Shown here: in pieces, positions 44,149 through 53,011 of the stretch
How positions within the stretch are numbered: position 1 is the stretch's first letter
Layout of the letters: each line of letters opens with the position of its first letter
Assembly (NCBI GenBank): GCA_027449025.1
Contig: DAIDMK010000001.1
Coordinates: 124,001-188,000, forward strand
From: Lutibacter sp.
GTDB lineage: Bacteria > Bacteroidota > Bacteroidia > Flavobacteriales > Flavobacteriaceae
DNA length: 64,000 nucleotides
Direction: 5' to 3'
The notes under the pieces: generated by a model
Seen by the model: only the letters and a program-made list of their open reading frames with translations
Told to the model about the DNA's origin: nothing
The model's database searches: none
Made by a program: the position numbers and the translations under genes

Positions 44149-46542
44149 ATGGAATTAATAGTAAATTATTTACCTCTATTTGGTGTCGCGGCGCTTGTAT
44201 TTGTTTTCTTCAAAAATTCTTGGGTTGCCAAGCAAGATGGAGGAAATGAAAAAATGACAAGAATCGCAAAAAATATTGCTGATGGCGCTATGTCATTTTT
44301 GAAAGCTGAATATAAAATTCTTTCAATTTTCGTAGTGGCTGTTGCAATTTTGCTTTATTTCAAAGGAACCTATGAAACAGGTTCAAATGGAATGGTAGCC
44401 GTATCCTTTATAGTAGGTGCTGTTTGTTCGGCATTGGCAGGTTTTATTGGAATGAAAGTTGCCACAAAAGCAAACGTAAGAACAACACAAGCTGCTAGAA
44501 CATCCTTAGGTAAAGCGTTAGAAGTTGCTTTTGCCGGTGGTGCTGTAATGGGATTGGGCGTTGTTGGTCTTGGTGTTTTAGGATTGAGTTCATTATTTAT
44601 GTTATATAGCGGACAAGGATGGGTTATTTCTGAAGTACTAAATGTGCTTTCAGGATTCTCATTAGGTGCATCATCAATTGCATTATTTGCGCGTGTTGGT
44701 GGAGGTATTTATACCAAAGCAGCCGATGTTGGGGCTGACCTTGTTGGAAAAGTGGAAGCAGGTATTCCTGAAGACCATCCTTTAAATCCAGCAACTATTG
44801 CCGATAACGTTGGCGACAATGTTGGAGATGTTGCCGGTATGGGTGCCGATTTATTTGAATCGTATGTAGGCTCTATTATTGGTACTATGGTATTGGGAGC
44901 CGCTTTTGTGACCATTCCAGCTTTTCAAAGTTCATTTGATGGTTTAGGCGCTATTTATTTGCCATTGGTTTTAGCCGCAGTTGGTATTATTATGTCAATA
45001 ATAGGAACATTTTTTGTAAAAGTAAAAGATGGTGGAGATCCCCAAGCTGCTTTAAATATTGGTGAATTTGGTTCAGCAGGCTTAATGGTTGTTGCTTCTT
45101 ATTTTATTATAAATCAAATGCTTCCTGAAACTTGGATGTTTAAAGGTGTTGAATACACATCATTGGGTGTATTTTGGGCAACGATTGCTGGTTTAGTGGC
45201 CGGTTTATTGGTAGGAAAAATTACAGAATATTATACTGCAACAGGTAAAAAACCTGTAATGTCTATCGTTAGACAATCAGAAACTGGTGCAGCAACAAAT
45301 ATTATTGCAGGTTTGGGTGTTGGTATGATGTCAACAGCCATTCCAATTATTTTAATTGCTGCTGCAATTTTAGTTTCGCATCATTTTGCTGGTTTATATG
45401 GTATTGCTATTGCAGCCGTTGGAATGTTGGCAAATACAGGAATTCAGTTGGCTGTGGATGCTTACGGTCCAATTTCTGACAATGCCGGAGGTATTGCTGA
45501 AATGGCTGAATTACCAAAAGAAGTACGTGAACGTACAGATAAATTAGATGCCGTTGGAAACACAACCGCAGCTATTGGAAAAGGATTTGCCATCGCTTCT
45601 GCTGCTTTAACAGCTTTGGCTTTGTTTGCCGCTTTTATGCAAACTGCAAATCTAACTTCTATTGACGTTTCTCAGCCTAAAATTATGGCCGGACTTTTAG
45701 TGGGTGGTATGTTGCCATTCGTGTTTTCAGCATTGGCAATGAATGCCGTTGGACGTGCAGCTATGGCGATGATTGAAGAGGTTCGTCGTCAGTTTAGAGA
45801 CATCCCTCAGCTTAAGGCTGCGTTGGTGGTGATGAAAAAATATGATTCAGATATGTCTAAAGCATCTGTGGAAGATAGAAAAATATTTGATGAAGCCGAT
45901 GGTGTTGCCGATTATTCAAAATGTGTTGAAATATCCACACAAGCATCATTAAGAGAAATGGTGTTGCCAGGCCTTATGGCAATTACAGTACCTGTTTTAA
46001 TTGGTTATATTGGTGGTGCCCAAATGTTGGGAGGCTTACTTGCTGGTGTAACAACTACGGGTGTTTTAATGGCTATTTTCCAATCAAATGCAGGTGGTGC
46101 TTGGGATAATGCGAAAAAAACAATTGAAGAAAAAGGTTTAAAAGGTACTGACACGCATAAAGCTGCTGTTGTTGGCGATACTGTTGGTGATCCATTTAAA
46201 GACACTTCAGGACCATCTTTAAATATTTTATTGAAATTAATGTCGGTTGTGGCTTTGGTAATTGCACCAAGTATTGCATTAAGTGACGCTGATATAACTG
46301 AATACAATCAAGAAAATGGCATTGAAATGGTTTCTCATGAAACTTCTAAAGAAGTGCAAGTTATGATGAGCGCAAATGAAGATGGATCCGTAAAAGCGGT
46401 TGTTACAACCACTACTAGTGAAGATGGCACTGCCACAACGGAAGAAAAAGTTTTTGAAGGAACAGAAGAAGAAGTGAAAGCTGAAATTCAGAATCTTAAG
46501 AATGTTAAAGTTGAAGTGATTACAAAAACATCTGAAGAGTAA
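44149..46542 (+). CDS. hppA: Membrane-bound ion-pumping pyrophosphatase
   Basis: This 797-residue protein couples PPi hydrolysis to Na+ or H+ transport. It has the substrate motif [46 protein letters not shown] (starting at Asp193) and the second motif [32 protein letters not shown]; the GNTTAA at about 470-475 (not GNTTKA) marks the potassium-dependent subfamily. The third acidic motif is [21 protein letters not shown]. About 78 residues after the last helix (from about 720) form a polar, Thr/Glu-rich tail not needed by the core enzyme. The termini of this family face the periplasm, so the tail is probably outside the membrane. Pumped ion cannot be read with certainty. Confidence 0.96.
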   Translation: MELIVNYLPLFGVAALVFVFFKNSWVAKQDGGNEKMTRIAKNIADGAMSFLKAEYKILSIFVVAVAILLYFKGTYETGSNGMVAVSFIVGAVCSALAGFIGMKVATKANVRTTQAARTSLGKALEVAFAGGAVMGLGVVGLGVLGLSSLFMLYSGQGWVISEVLNVLSGFSLGASSIALFARVGGGIYTKAADVGADLVGKVEAGIPEDHPLNPATIADNVGDNVGDVAGMGADLFESYVGSIIGTMVLGAAFVTIPAFQSSFDGLGAIYLPLVLAAVGIIMSIIGTFFVKVKDGGDPQAALNIGEFGSAGLMVVASYFIINQMLPETWMFKGVEYTSLGVFWATIAGLVAGLLVGKITEYYTATGKKPVMSIVRQSETGAATNIIAGLGVGMMSTAIPIILIAAAILVSHHFAGLYGIAIAAVGMLANTGIQLAVDAYGPISDNAGGIAEMAELPKEVRERTDKLDAVGNTTAAIGKGFAIASAALTALALFAAFMQTANLTSIDVSQPKIMAGLLVGGMLPFVFSALAMNAVGRAAMAMIEEVRRQFRDIPQLKAALVVMKKYDSDMSKASVEDRKIFDEADGVADYSKCVEISTQASLREMVLPGLMAITVPVLIGYIGGAQMLGGLLAGVTTTGVLMAIFQSNAGGAWDNAKKTIEEKGLKGTDTHKAAVVGDTVGDPFKDTSGPSLNILLKLMSVVALVIAPSIALSDADITEYNQENGIEMVSHETSKEVQVMMSANEDGSVKAVVTTTTSEDGTATTEEKVFEGTEEEVKAEIQNLKNVKVEVITKTSEE

Positions 46543-46568
46543 TACTTAGGAGAAAATATTCAAGCATT

Positions 46569-46601
46569 AAATAGCCCGCCAATTGGCGGGCTATTTTTAT
46601 G
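46569..46601. terminator. Bidirectional terminator between hppA and the CNNM gene
   Basis: AAATAGCCCGCC (46569-46580) and GGCGGGCTATTT (46585-46596) form a perfect 12-base stem with an AATT loop; T-runs follow on the plus strand and partly on the minus strand. Confidence 0.85.
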
Positions 46602-46682
46602 ATAAATTTCAGGAAACAATCTTTTACAGTTCCTTAATTTCTAAAAATTTGGATTTGTTATCTTAAATTATACCGTTTGCAG

Positions 46683-47759
46683 TTAGATTTGCTTCTCGTC
46701 ATTTTCTTGATTTAATTTATCTATCAAATTGTATTTAGCCTGCCTTGTTTTCCAACGCTCACGTGCATATTTTTGCATATCGGTAACAGTATCTTTTTCA
46801 TCGGTTATTTCAAGTCCGAGCAAGGTTTCAATAATATCTTCTAAGGTTACAATTCCATCCATGCCACCATATTCATCAATAATTACCGCAATGTGTTCTT
46901 TTCTTTCTAAAAGAATTTCCCAAACGCCAAACAACACTTTTGAATCTTGAACAAATACAATATCACGTTTAATGTCTTTTAGTTTTAAATCAAGTTGTCC
47001 CTCCGCAAGTTTTTCAAAAACCGTTTGTCTAAACACATAACCTGTTATATTTTCTGTATTTTCTGAATATATGGGAATACGTGAATATTTTAGATAATCT
47101 TTATTTCTTAAAAAATCATTTAGGCCTAAATTTTCGTCAGCCACAGCTACAACCACCCTTGGGGTCATAATTTCAGTAACTTTTACATTTTTTAGCCTAA
47201 GTAAATTTTGAATAATTTTATGTTCTTTTTCTGAAAAAATACCTTCATCTGCACCTATGCTCGCCAAGGCTGATATTTCTTCCCTGCTGGTAGATTGTTC
47301 ATTTTCATTTCCTGAAATGGCTCTTGTAATAAAGGCAGACATAATAACCAAAGGATAAGTCAAAATGATCATAACCCTTATTGTTTGTGATGAAATTTTG
47401 GCCAAACCTCTCCAATAATTAGCGCCAATAGTTTTTGGAATAATTTCTGTCAATACCAAAATTAAGATGGTTAAAATTGCAGAAACAATTCCAAAAGATG
47501 CTTCGCCATAAATTTTAACTGCTTGTGCGCCTACACCGGCAGCTCCAACGGTATGTGCAACGGTGTTTAGGGATAAAATTGCAGACAAAGGTTTGTCGAT
47601 ATTACTTTTTAAATCGATAAATATTTTTGCCCATACATGGCCTTTTCCTTCTTTCACAATAAGGAATGAAACTGGTGTAGAAAGCAATACCGATTCCAAA
47701 ATGGAGCAAAGAAAAGAGATAACCAGCGCAATAAATAAATAAACTAAAAGTAGCGTCAT
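46683..47759 (-). CDS. CNNM/CorC family transporter-like protein (DUF21 and CBS pair)
   Basis: The 358-residue protein has an N-terminal CNNM (DUF21) membrane domain with four hydrophobic segments (about 1-150), including SILESVLLSTPVSFLIV and LTEIIPKTIGANYWRGLAKISS. Two CBS domains follow (about 190-310: KVTEIMTPRVVVAVADENLG, GYVFRQTVFEKLAEG, AVIIDEYGGMDGIVTLEDIIETLLGLEITDE). It lacks the usual C-terminal CorC_HlyC transporter-associated domain, so it is a short version. Relatives export Mg2+ or Co2+; the substrate here is inferred only from family. Confidence 0.92.
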   Translation of the reverse strand: MTLLLVYLFIALVISFLCSILESVLLSTPVSFLIVKEGKGHVWAKIFIDLKSNIDKPLSAILSLNTVAHTVGAAGVGAQAVKIYGEASFGIVSAILTILILVLTEIIPKTIGANYWRGLAKISSQTIRVMIILTYPLVIMSAFITRAISGNENEQSTSREEISALASIGADEGIFSEKEHKIIQNLLRLKNVKVTEIMTPRVVVAVADENLGLNDFLRNKDYLKYSRIPIYSENTENITGYVFRQTVFEKLAEGQLDLKLKDIKRDIVFVQDSKVLFGVWEILLERKEHIAVIIDEYGGMDGIVTLEDIIETLLGLEITDEKDTVTDMQKYARERWKTRQAKYNLIDKLNQENDEKQI

Positions 47760-47942
47760 GTTTTTTATTCAAATATAGAATTATTTTTAAAATAAGCATA
47801 TTTACAAACTATTCCGCTTGCAAAGAAACTTGAAATTATTGTGAAATCACTTGGCATTGGCTTGACGTTACTGTTATGGGTTCCAAAACGAAAGTTATGT
47901 ATCCAATATCCTAAACGGTAACTTTATAAGTTCCTAAATATT

Positions 47943-48818
47943 TCAGTTAATTTTCTGAATCATCGGATTGAAAGCTTTTGAGGCCACCAAAACTTTTACA
48001 CCAACTTTTAACTCCTTTATTTCATCTTCTGTGGCGATTACTTTGATGATATCTGATCCAGACAGAACGCTCACAATATAAATTACATCACTCTTTTCGA
48101 TGGCGATAATTTCGCCTGTGAGTTTAAATTTACTGCTTATTTTTTCTTCTGAAAACACAAAAGAGGGTGTTCCTTCTTTGATGATTTTTCCTTTATCGAG
48201 CAAAATCACCTTGTTTGAAAGTTTAAATATTTCGGGTAAATGATGGCTTACCAAAATGGTGGTAAGTTGGTATTGTTGGTGTGCTTTTAAAATATAATCC
48301 TGCAATTTAGAACGCATTTCGTCATCAAGTGCAGAAAGTGGCTCATCGAGCAGCAATATTTTTGGTTTGCGCACAATGGCTCTGGCCAATGCGACACGCT
48401 GTTTTTGTCCGCCCGATAAATTTTGAGGTTTGCTGTTTTGAAGGGATTGCAGTTCCATCAATTCCAACAACTCGTTTATAATATTTTTATCATGATTTTT
48501 TTGTAGGGCAAAAGCCAAATTTTCACGGACAGTTAAATTAGGGAACAAGGCATAATCTTGAAACACAAATCCGACCGAACGTTTTTGTATGGGTAAAATT
48601 ATTTTTTTTTCAGTATTGTCCCAACAGTCTCCATCGACTTCAATTAGCGATTTTTCTGCATTTGTAAGTCCTGACAAAATTCTAAGCATGGTTGTTTTTC
48701 CGGCACCTGAATTTCCATAAATTGTGATAAATTGTCCTTTTTCGACAGAAAATGACACATCCAAAGGAAGCTTTCCGTCAGCTGTTTGCAAGGTTTTATG
48801 AGCATAAAATTTAATCAT
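47943..48818 (-). CDS. modC: Molybdate ABC transporter ATPase
   Basis: The 291-residue ATPase has Walker A GNSGAGKTT (about 35-43), signature LSGGQKQRVALARAI, Walker B KILLLDEPLSALD and the H-loop SHHLPEIF. After about residue 230 comes a TOBE-like half (LTGEIIAIEKSDVIYIVSVLSGSDIIKVIATEDEIKELKVGVKVLVASKAF), normal for ModC. It is the last gene of the mod operon and overlaps modB by 8 bases. It is shorter than E. coli ModC (352) because the operon has a separate TOBE protein. Confidence 0.93.
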   Translation of the reverse strand: MIKFYAHKTLQTADGKLPLDVSFSVEKGQFITIYGNSGAGKTTMLRILSGLTNAEKSLIEVDGDCWDNTEKKIILPIQKRSVGFVFQDYALFPNLTVRENLAFALQKNHDKNIINELLELMELQSLQNSKPQNLSGGQKQRVALARAIVRKPKILLLDEPLSALDDEMRSKLQDYILKAHQQYQLTTILVSHHLPEIFKLSNKVILLDKGKIIKEGTPSFVFSEEKISSKFKLTGEIIAIEKSDVIYIVSVLSGSDIIKVIATEDEIKELKVGVKVLVASKAFNPMIQKIN

Positions 48819-49494
48819 TGTTCAAAGGGTTTGCTTTGCTGAAGGAGTTGTTAATAAGGTAAACGCCCAAAAGAACCGAAAAAGTGAAAATGAAAAGTAT
48901 TCCGGCATACAAATTTGCAGCATCATAATTCATGGCCTGCACTTCATCATAAACGGCAATGGAAGCCACTCTGGTTTCTTTGGGAATGCTTCCGCCAATC
49001 ATTAAAACAACGCCAAATTCTCCAACGGTGTGCGCAAAAGTCAATACAATTCCAGTTAAAATAGAGGTTTTTATATTGGGAAGCAAAATTTTAACAAGTG
49101 TGGTAAATCTCGATTTTCCTAGGGTGAATGATGCTTCTTTAAGTGAAACAGGCAGATTTTTTAATCCGGCCTGAATGGGATGAACCATAAATGGCAAGCT
49201 GTAAATTACGGAAGCAACAATTAGTCCTTCAAAAGTAAAAACCAATTGGATGTCAAAATACTGGTTTAAAAACTCCCCGAAGGCATTTTTAGGACTAAAA
49301 GCAACCAGCAGATAGAAACCCAAAACGGAAGGGGGCAATACCAAAGGCAAACTTACAATGGCTTCCACAACCGACTTTAATTTAAATTTGCTGTAGGCAA
49401 GCCAATAACTAAGTGGTATAGAAACCACCAGCAAAATAGCTGTGGTTATAAGGGCCAATTCGGCGGTTAACCATAAAGGTGCTAAATCAATCAT
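48811..49494 (-). CDS. modB: Molybdate ABC transporter permease
   Basis: The 227-residue inner-membrane permease has five to six hydrophobic segments and the EAA loop (SLKEASFTLGKSRFTTLVKILLPNIKTSILTG), which contacts the ATPase. VLPPSVLGFYLL and FAHTVGEFGVVLMIGGSIPKETRVASIAVYDEVQ are ModB hallmarks. It overlaps the genes on both sides by 8 bases, so translation of the three is coupled. Confidence 0.94.
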   Translation of the reverse strand: MIDLAPLWLTAELALITTAILLVVSIPLSYWLAYSKFKLKSVVEAIVSLPLVLPPSVLGFYLLVAFSPKNAFGEFLNQYFDIQLVFTFEGLIVASVIYSLPFMVHPIQAGLKNLPVSLKEASFTLGKSRFTTLVKILLPNIKTSILTGIVLTFAHTVGEFGVVLMIGGSIPKETRVASIAVYDEVQAMNYDAANLYAGILFIFTFSVLLGVYLINNSFSKANPLNND

Positions 49495-49891
49495 TGGGCG
49501 ATAAACTTACTTCGTTGGTTTTTATCAATGCCAAAACAGCATCTCCATTTTTCAAATTTAGTGTTTTTATGGCATTTGTGGTTATGAGGGATTTAATGTT
49601 CATATCTCCAAATCTCAAATGCAGTTCAGTTAAAATTTCTCCAATTTTCATGGCAATTATTGTGCAGGGAATTTTATTTTGTATGCTAATATTTAAAGGT
49701 TCATTTTTGGCAATAATCACTTCGGTTTCCTTAAAATAAATTTTAACGGCATTTCCGATTTTAAAATAAGTATCGGATTCGGGAGTGTTAATTATAATAG
49801 AAGTAAAAATGATACCTCCAACTTCAATTTTAACCAATGAGAGCGAATCGCTTCCTTGAATATTTGTGATATTTCCTGAGAGTATGTTCAT
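49487..49891 (-). CDS. Stand-alone TOBE/Mop domain protein
   Basis: This 134-residue protein carries two TOBE-like modules (NILSGNITNIQGSDSLSLVKIEVGGIIFTSIIIN and NKIPCTIIAMKIGEILTELHLRFGDMNIKSLITTNAIKTLNLKNGDAVLALIKTNEV); the second is the better match to molybdenum-binding Mop modules. The repeat layout resembles molbindins, which store or sense molybdate. Its place between modA and modB, with tight spacing, supports a role in molybdate handling. It has no DNA-binding domain, so it is not a complete ModE. Confidence 0.85.
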   Translation of the reverse strand: MNILSGNITNIQGSDSLSLVKIEVGGIIFTSIIINTPESDTYFKIGNAVKIYFKETEVIIAKNEPLNISIQNKIPCTIIAMKIGEILTELHLRFGDMNIKSLITTNAIKTLNLKNGDAVLALIKTNEVSLSPND

Positions 49892-49900
49892 TAAATTTTA

Positions 49901-50662
49901 CTATGCTTTTTGGGTAAATCCGTAATGTGTTAAAATTGCGATGGCCGTTGACGATGCCACAAAATTATAAAATTTTAGGGCGTTTGTATTGTCTTTGGCC
50001 TGTTTCAAAATAACATAACCCTGTTCTAGTGGCTTGTGTGATTCTTCTGGAATCACATAATACTTTCCGCCAGCTTTTTTCATTGGGGGCGATAATGCCA
50101 GAGATAGGGCTACAATGCCAATATCGGCAGCGCCTAGCTGAACAAACTGGGCAGTTTGAGAAATATTTTCTCCATAAACCAACTTATTTTTTACCTTATC
50201 GTAAATCTTATAATACATCATGCTTTCTTTCGCTTTTTCTCCGTAAGGTGCGTGATCAGGGTTTGCAATGGCTATTTTATTCAGGTTGGGATTTAGTAAG
50301 GAGTTCATTTTTTCGATAGTTGGATTGATTTTTTTGCTCCAGATGACAATCCGCCCAATGCCATAAGTTTTTACTTCGGAAATGGTCAATTCTTGGTCTT
50401 TTAATTTTTTAGGATAGCTGACGTCTGCCGAAAAATAGAGGTCGAATGGCGCATCATATTGAATTTGTTCAAAAAACTTTCCTGAAGAACCATAGGTTAC
50501 TTGAATTTTTTCTGATGGATGTTGTATTTGATAAACCGAGATTATGGAATCCAAGGCAAATTTTAAATCGGAAGCCGCTGCAATGGAAACTTTTTGCGCC
50601 TGTATCGTGCAGCCTGTAAAAATAAAAGTTATTATGATGCCAAAAAACAGTCTATTTGTCAT
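49901..50662 (-). CDS. modA: Molybdate-binding periplasmic protein
   Basis: The 253-residue protein binds molybdate (or tungstate) and delivers it to ModBC. It has a lipoprotein-like signal (FIFTGCTIQAQ, Cys18), then VSIAAASDLKFALDSI and VTYGSSGKFFEQIQYDAPFDLYFSADVSYPKKL, and later PDHAPYGEKAKESM and AQFVQLGAADIGIVALSLALSP, all typical of ModA. It is the first gene of the modA-TOBE-modB-modC operon, with a palindrome in the promoter. Confidence 0.94.
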   Translation of the reverse strand: MTNRLFFGIIITFIFTGCTIQAQKVSIAAASDLKFALDSIISVYQIQHPSEKIQVTYGSSGKFFEQIQYDAPFDLYFSADVSYPKKLKDQELTISEVKTYGIGRIVIWSKKINPTIEKMNSLLNPNLNKIAIANPDHAPYGEKAKESMMYYKIYDKVKNKLVYGENISQTAQFVQLGAADIGIVALSLALSPPMKKAGGKYYVIPEESHKPLEQGYVILKQAKDNTNALKFYNFVASSTAIAILTHYGFTQKA

Positions 50663-50731
50663 TTATTTATTGTTTAAGAATAAAGGATTTTGTGATTGTG
50701 GAAGTTTGTCCAATAATTTACCTTTAATTAC

Positions 50732-50758
50732 CAAAAATAGTAAATAACAACTGTTATT
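50732..50758 (-). promoter_or_regulatory. Candidate promoter and operator of the mod operon
   Basis: On the minus strand a -7 element TATTTTTG lies at 50739-50732. Four bases upstream is a perfect 16-base palindrome (50743-50758; AATAACA-AC-TGTTATT), in the -33/-7 spacer. It is not the classic ModE box, although it shares the TAAC/GTTA character. An unidentified repressor is possible. Confidence 0.45.
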
Positions 50759-50792
50759 CTTAGCATTTTTATCTAAAATTGCAGTTCGATTT

Positions 50793-50881
50793 GCGTTAGG
50801 GATAACAGCGAAAATCCTTTTTTTAGATTTTTCATCAAAAAAAAGATTGAAGCGGATAGCCCGACCTGAAAGGGAACGCCC
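50793..50881 (-). repeat. Hairpin-rich palindromic intergenic element, copy B
   Basis: GCGTT (50793-50797) pairs with AACGC (50875-50879) to close the element. Inside, AATCCTTTTTTT (50813-50824) pairs with AAAAAAAAGATT (50837-50848) with one mismatch, and CCC...GGG flank CCTGAAAGG. On the minus strand it reads GGGCGTTCCC, TCGGGCTATCCGCTTCAATC, T-run, A-run, GGATTTTCGCTG, ATCCCTAACGC. The same order is seen in copy A at 8994-9096. It resembles palindromic elements I recall from many flavobacterial spacers. Confidence 0.6.
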
Positions 50882-50917
50882 TAAATTTTATTTTTTATTG
50901 TACAATAGCAGTCGGAT

Positions 50918-51286
50918 TTACTTTTTAAACATAAAATAAACGGCGAGAATCAGCAAGAGAAATGCGATAATATGGTTGAGCCTAAAGGTTTCTGTTTTGA
51001 ATGCAATGAGCGAAAAAGCGGCAAAAACAACCAGTGTAATCACTTCCTGAATCAATTTTAATTGAAGCAAAGAAAATGGACCGCCATTTCCCCTAAAGCC
51101 GATTCTATTGGCCGGAACCTGAAAAAAATACTCAAATAATGCGATGCCCCAACTGATGAGCACAATGGAAATTAGCCCTAATTTATTGAACCATTTCCAC
51201 TCGGTAAATTTGAGGTGACCGTACCAGGCTAGGGTCATAAATGTGTTCGACAATATCAAAAGCACTATGGTTAAAACGCCTTTCAT
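50918..51286 (-). CDS. DUF486 small multidrug-like membrane protein
   Basis: This 122-residue protein has four hydrophobic segments and the DUF486 blocks SNTFMTLAWYGHLKF, ISWGIALFEYFFQVPANRIG and PFSLLQLKLIQEVITLVVFAAFS. The fold resembles small drug/metabolite (DMT) transporters. It stands alone, with elements of the palindromic repeat upstream and AT-rich DNA of about 217 bases (51287-51503, nothing seen) on the other side. The substrate is unknown. Confidence 0.9.
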   Translation of the reverse strand: MKGVLTIVLLILSNTFMTLAWYGHLKFTEWKWFNKLGLISIVLISWGIALFEYFFQVPANRIGFRGNGGPFSLLQLKLIQEVITLVVFAAFSLIAFKTETFRLNHIIAFLLLILAVYFMFKK

Positions 51287-51503
51287 TTTTAAATTTACAT
51301 GCTTATTTTAGAAAACGCATTGGATTGGAAATTTATTTTAATATTGGGCAATATAGATTGTGGTCAATATTAATTTATTTAAAATCCTTTGATATTTTTC
51401 AAAAGTAGTAAAAAATAGGAAAAATGGGGAGTTATCTTCAGAAGTTAAAATAAAATTATTCAGTGAGTTTGATGATGATTTTTATTCTTATGATTATTTT
51501 GTT

Positions 51504-52769
51504 TTATAATATGGTGAATCCAAAAATTAAAGATACAGTTTCGTACTTGGATGACCAAGAAGGGTATTTGCCTAAAATTTCTCGAGCTTGTCCTAATCTA
51601 AATTCCAAACTATATTTATCGTTATAATTATATCCCATGCCATAAGCCAAATTGATTTGAGAATTTATTTCTAGATCAATGATTTGTTTTCTATCTGCGT
51701 AGATTGTACTGGATAAAGGGATGTCGTAAATAAGAGATGCGTTAAAAAATAATTTTGAATTTGGGTTTAGAAAGGAGTAATATCTTATTCCAAAAGGAAT
51801 TTCAATTGACTCATAATCGACATTTACATTAATTTTAGATGTAATTGTTAGGGTTTGTGCATAAATTATTTCTTTTTCTGATTTGAAATATTGATAGGTT
51901 GGTTCAATAATCAGTGCCCATTTATTTTTGTTAAAAGGCATGATGAACTCAGCTTCAACTCCAAATCTTAATCCTGTTTTATTGCCAAAATCCACATCTC
52001 GATAATTTACCATACTATTTTGAATTGATAAAGAGGTGCTGTTTAAGCCAGGTCTTAAGGTTAAATTAAACAAATCTTTGTGTTGTTTTTTTTCAAATAG
52101 GGTAAAACCTGAATTGGTGCACTCGTTATATTTTACAAAGAGATCAACTAAATTATTTTTTTCATAATCTGTATTCTCTATGCTTTTCATAGTGATGCTT
52201 TGGCAAACAAGACTGAGCCATAATTGTTGTTTGAAGGTATTGTTTTTGGCAACATTATTTTCAGGAGTTAAATAACTTTTATAAATCAACTGCTCAATGC
52301 CAGACTGGTCGGTTTTATAAAAATACCTTCTTAAATTTTCGTTTTCATAATAATATAAAGTCGCTTTTCCCTCTACTAAAACTTTTAAAAAGACTACTTC
52401 TTCTCTAAATATTGGATTTTTAACAGCACTCATGTCGTCAATTTTTTCACTTGATTTGTCAATATTAACTTCAGATCTGCTGTATTTTGTCTTGCCTAAA
52501 ATTCCAAATTCTTTAACTGATTTTATGTTGGTTGTTTCAGGTTCTCCATTTTCGGATAGTTTGTATTGAAATTCACTTGGATTGTTTTTCCAATCGATGT
52601 TTTTTATAAAACAATCAGTTTTTTGGTCAGTATTATTGATAAAATACCCTTTTTCGAAAGAAATTTGTGCATAGGTATTGAAACTTAAAATTGTAATCAG
52701 AAGAATAAGTAATTGTTTTTTCACTTTTTTTGATAGGTGTTTGTTAAAATTATTTTTTACTGGATTCAA
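51504..52769 (-). CDS. Outer-membrane beta-barrel protein
   Basis: The 421-residue protein has a signal peptide (after a basic start; LLILLITILSFNTYAQ, ending near residue 35), a globular part of about 180 residues (GYFINNTDQKTDCFIKNIDWKNNPSEFQYK, VFLKVLVEGKATLYYYE), and a C-terminal barrel of about 190 residues with alternating aromatic and small residues (TLRPGLNSTSL, WALIIEPTYQYFKSE, GFTIL). Such proteins are often seen in Flavobacteriia and sometimes wrongly annotated as GTPases. No function is known. The gene stands alone. Confidence 0.8.
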   Translation of the reverse strand: MNPVKNNFNKHLSKKVKKQLLILLITILSFNTYAQISFEKGYFINNTDQKTDCFIKNIDWKNNPSEFQYKLSENGEPETTNIKSVKEFGILGKTKYSRSEVNIDKSSEKIDDMSAVKNPIFREEVVFLKVLVEGKATLYYYENENLRRYFYKTDQSGIEQLIYKSYLTPENNVAKNNTFKQQLWLSLVCQSITMKSIENTDYEKNNLVDLFVKYNECTNSGFTLFEKKQHKDLFNLTLRPGLNSTSLSIQNSMVNYRDVDFGNKTGLRFGVEAEFIMPFNKNKWALIIEPTYQYFKSEKEIIYAQTLTITSKINVNVDYESIEIPFGIRYYSFLNPNSKLFFNASLIYDIPLSSTIYADRKQIIDLEINSQINLAYGMGYNYNDKYSLEFRLGQAREILGKYPSWSSKYETVSLIFGFTIL

Positions 52770-53011
52770 TTGAACCAGAAGGATATGACCATCGTAAGTA
52801 ACAAATTAAAATGTAGGGACTAAAAAAGCGGAACCTTTATTTTAAATAATAAGCTCAAATTTACAGTATTTGGTCTGATCAAAATACTAAATGTGACAAT
52901 TATTTGACAAAGACTTTTATCAATTTTCACAGGTTTAAAATTTAAGGAAAAAGTTGGTTTTATTTCCTTGTTGAATTTTTTTTAAAATATGTTCAATTCG
53001 TTTTTTAGTAA

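Noticed and set aside
50663-50917. Molybdenum cofactor riboswitch before modA
   Set aside because: A structured element is present, but its relative lies before purK, and the closing and internal stems do not follow the Moco riboswitch layout. A repeat family explains it better.
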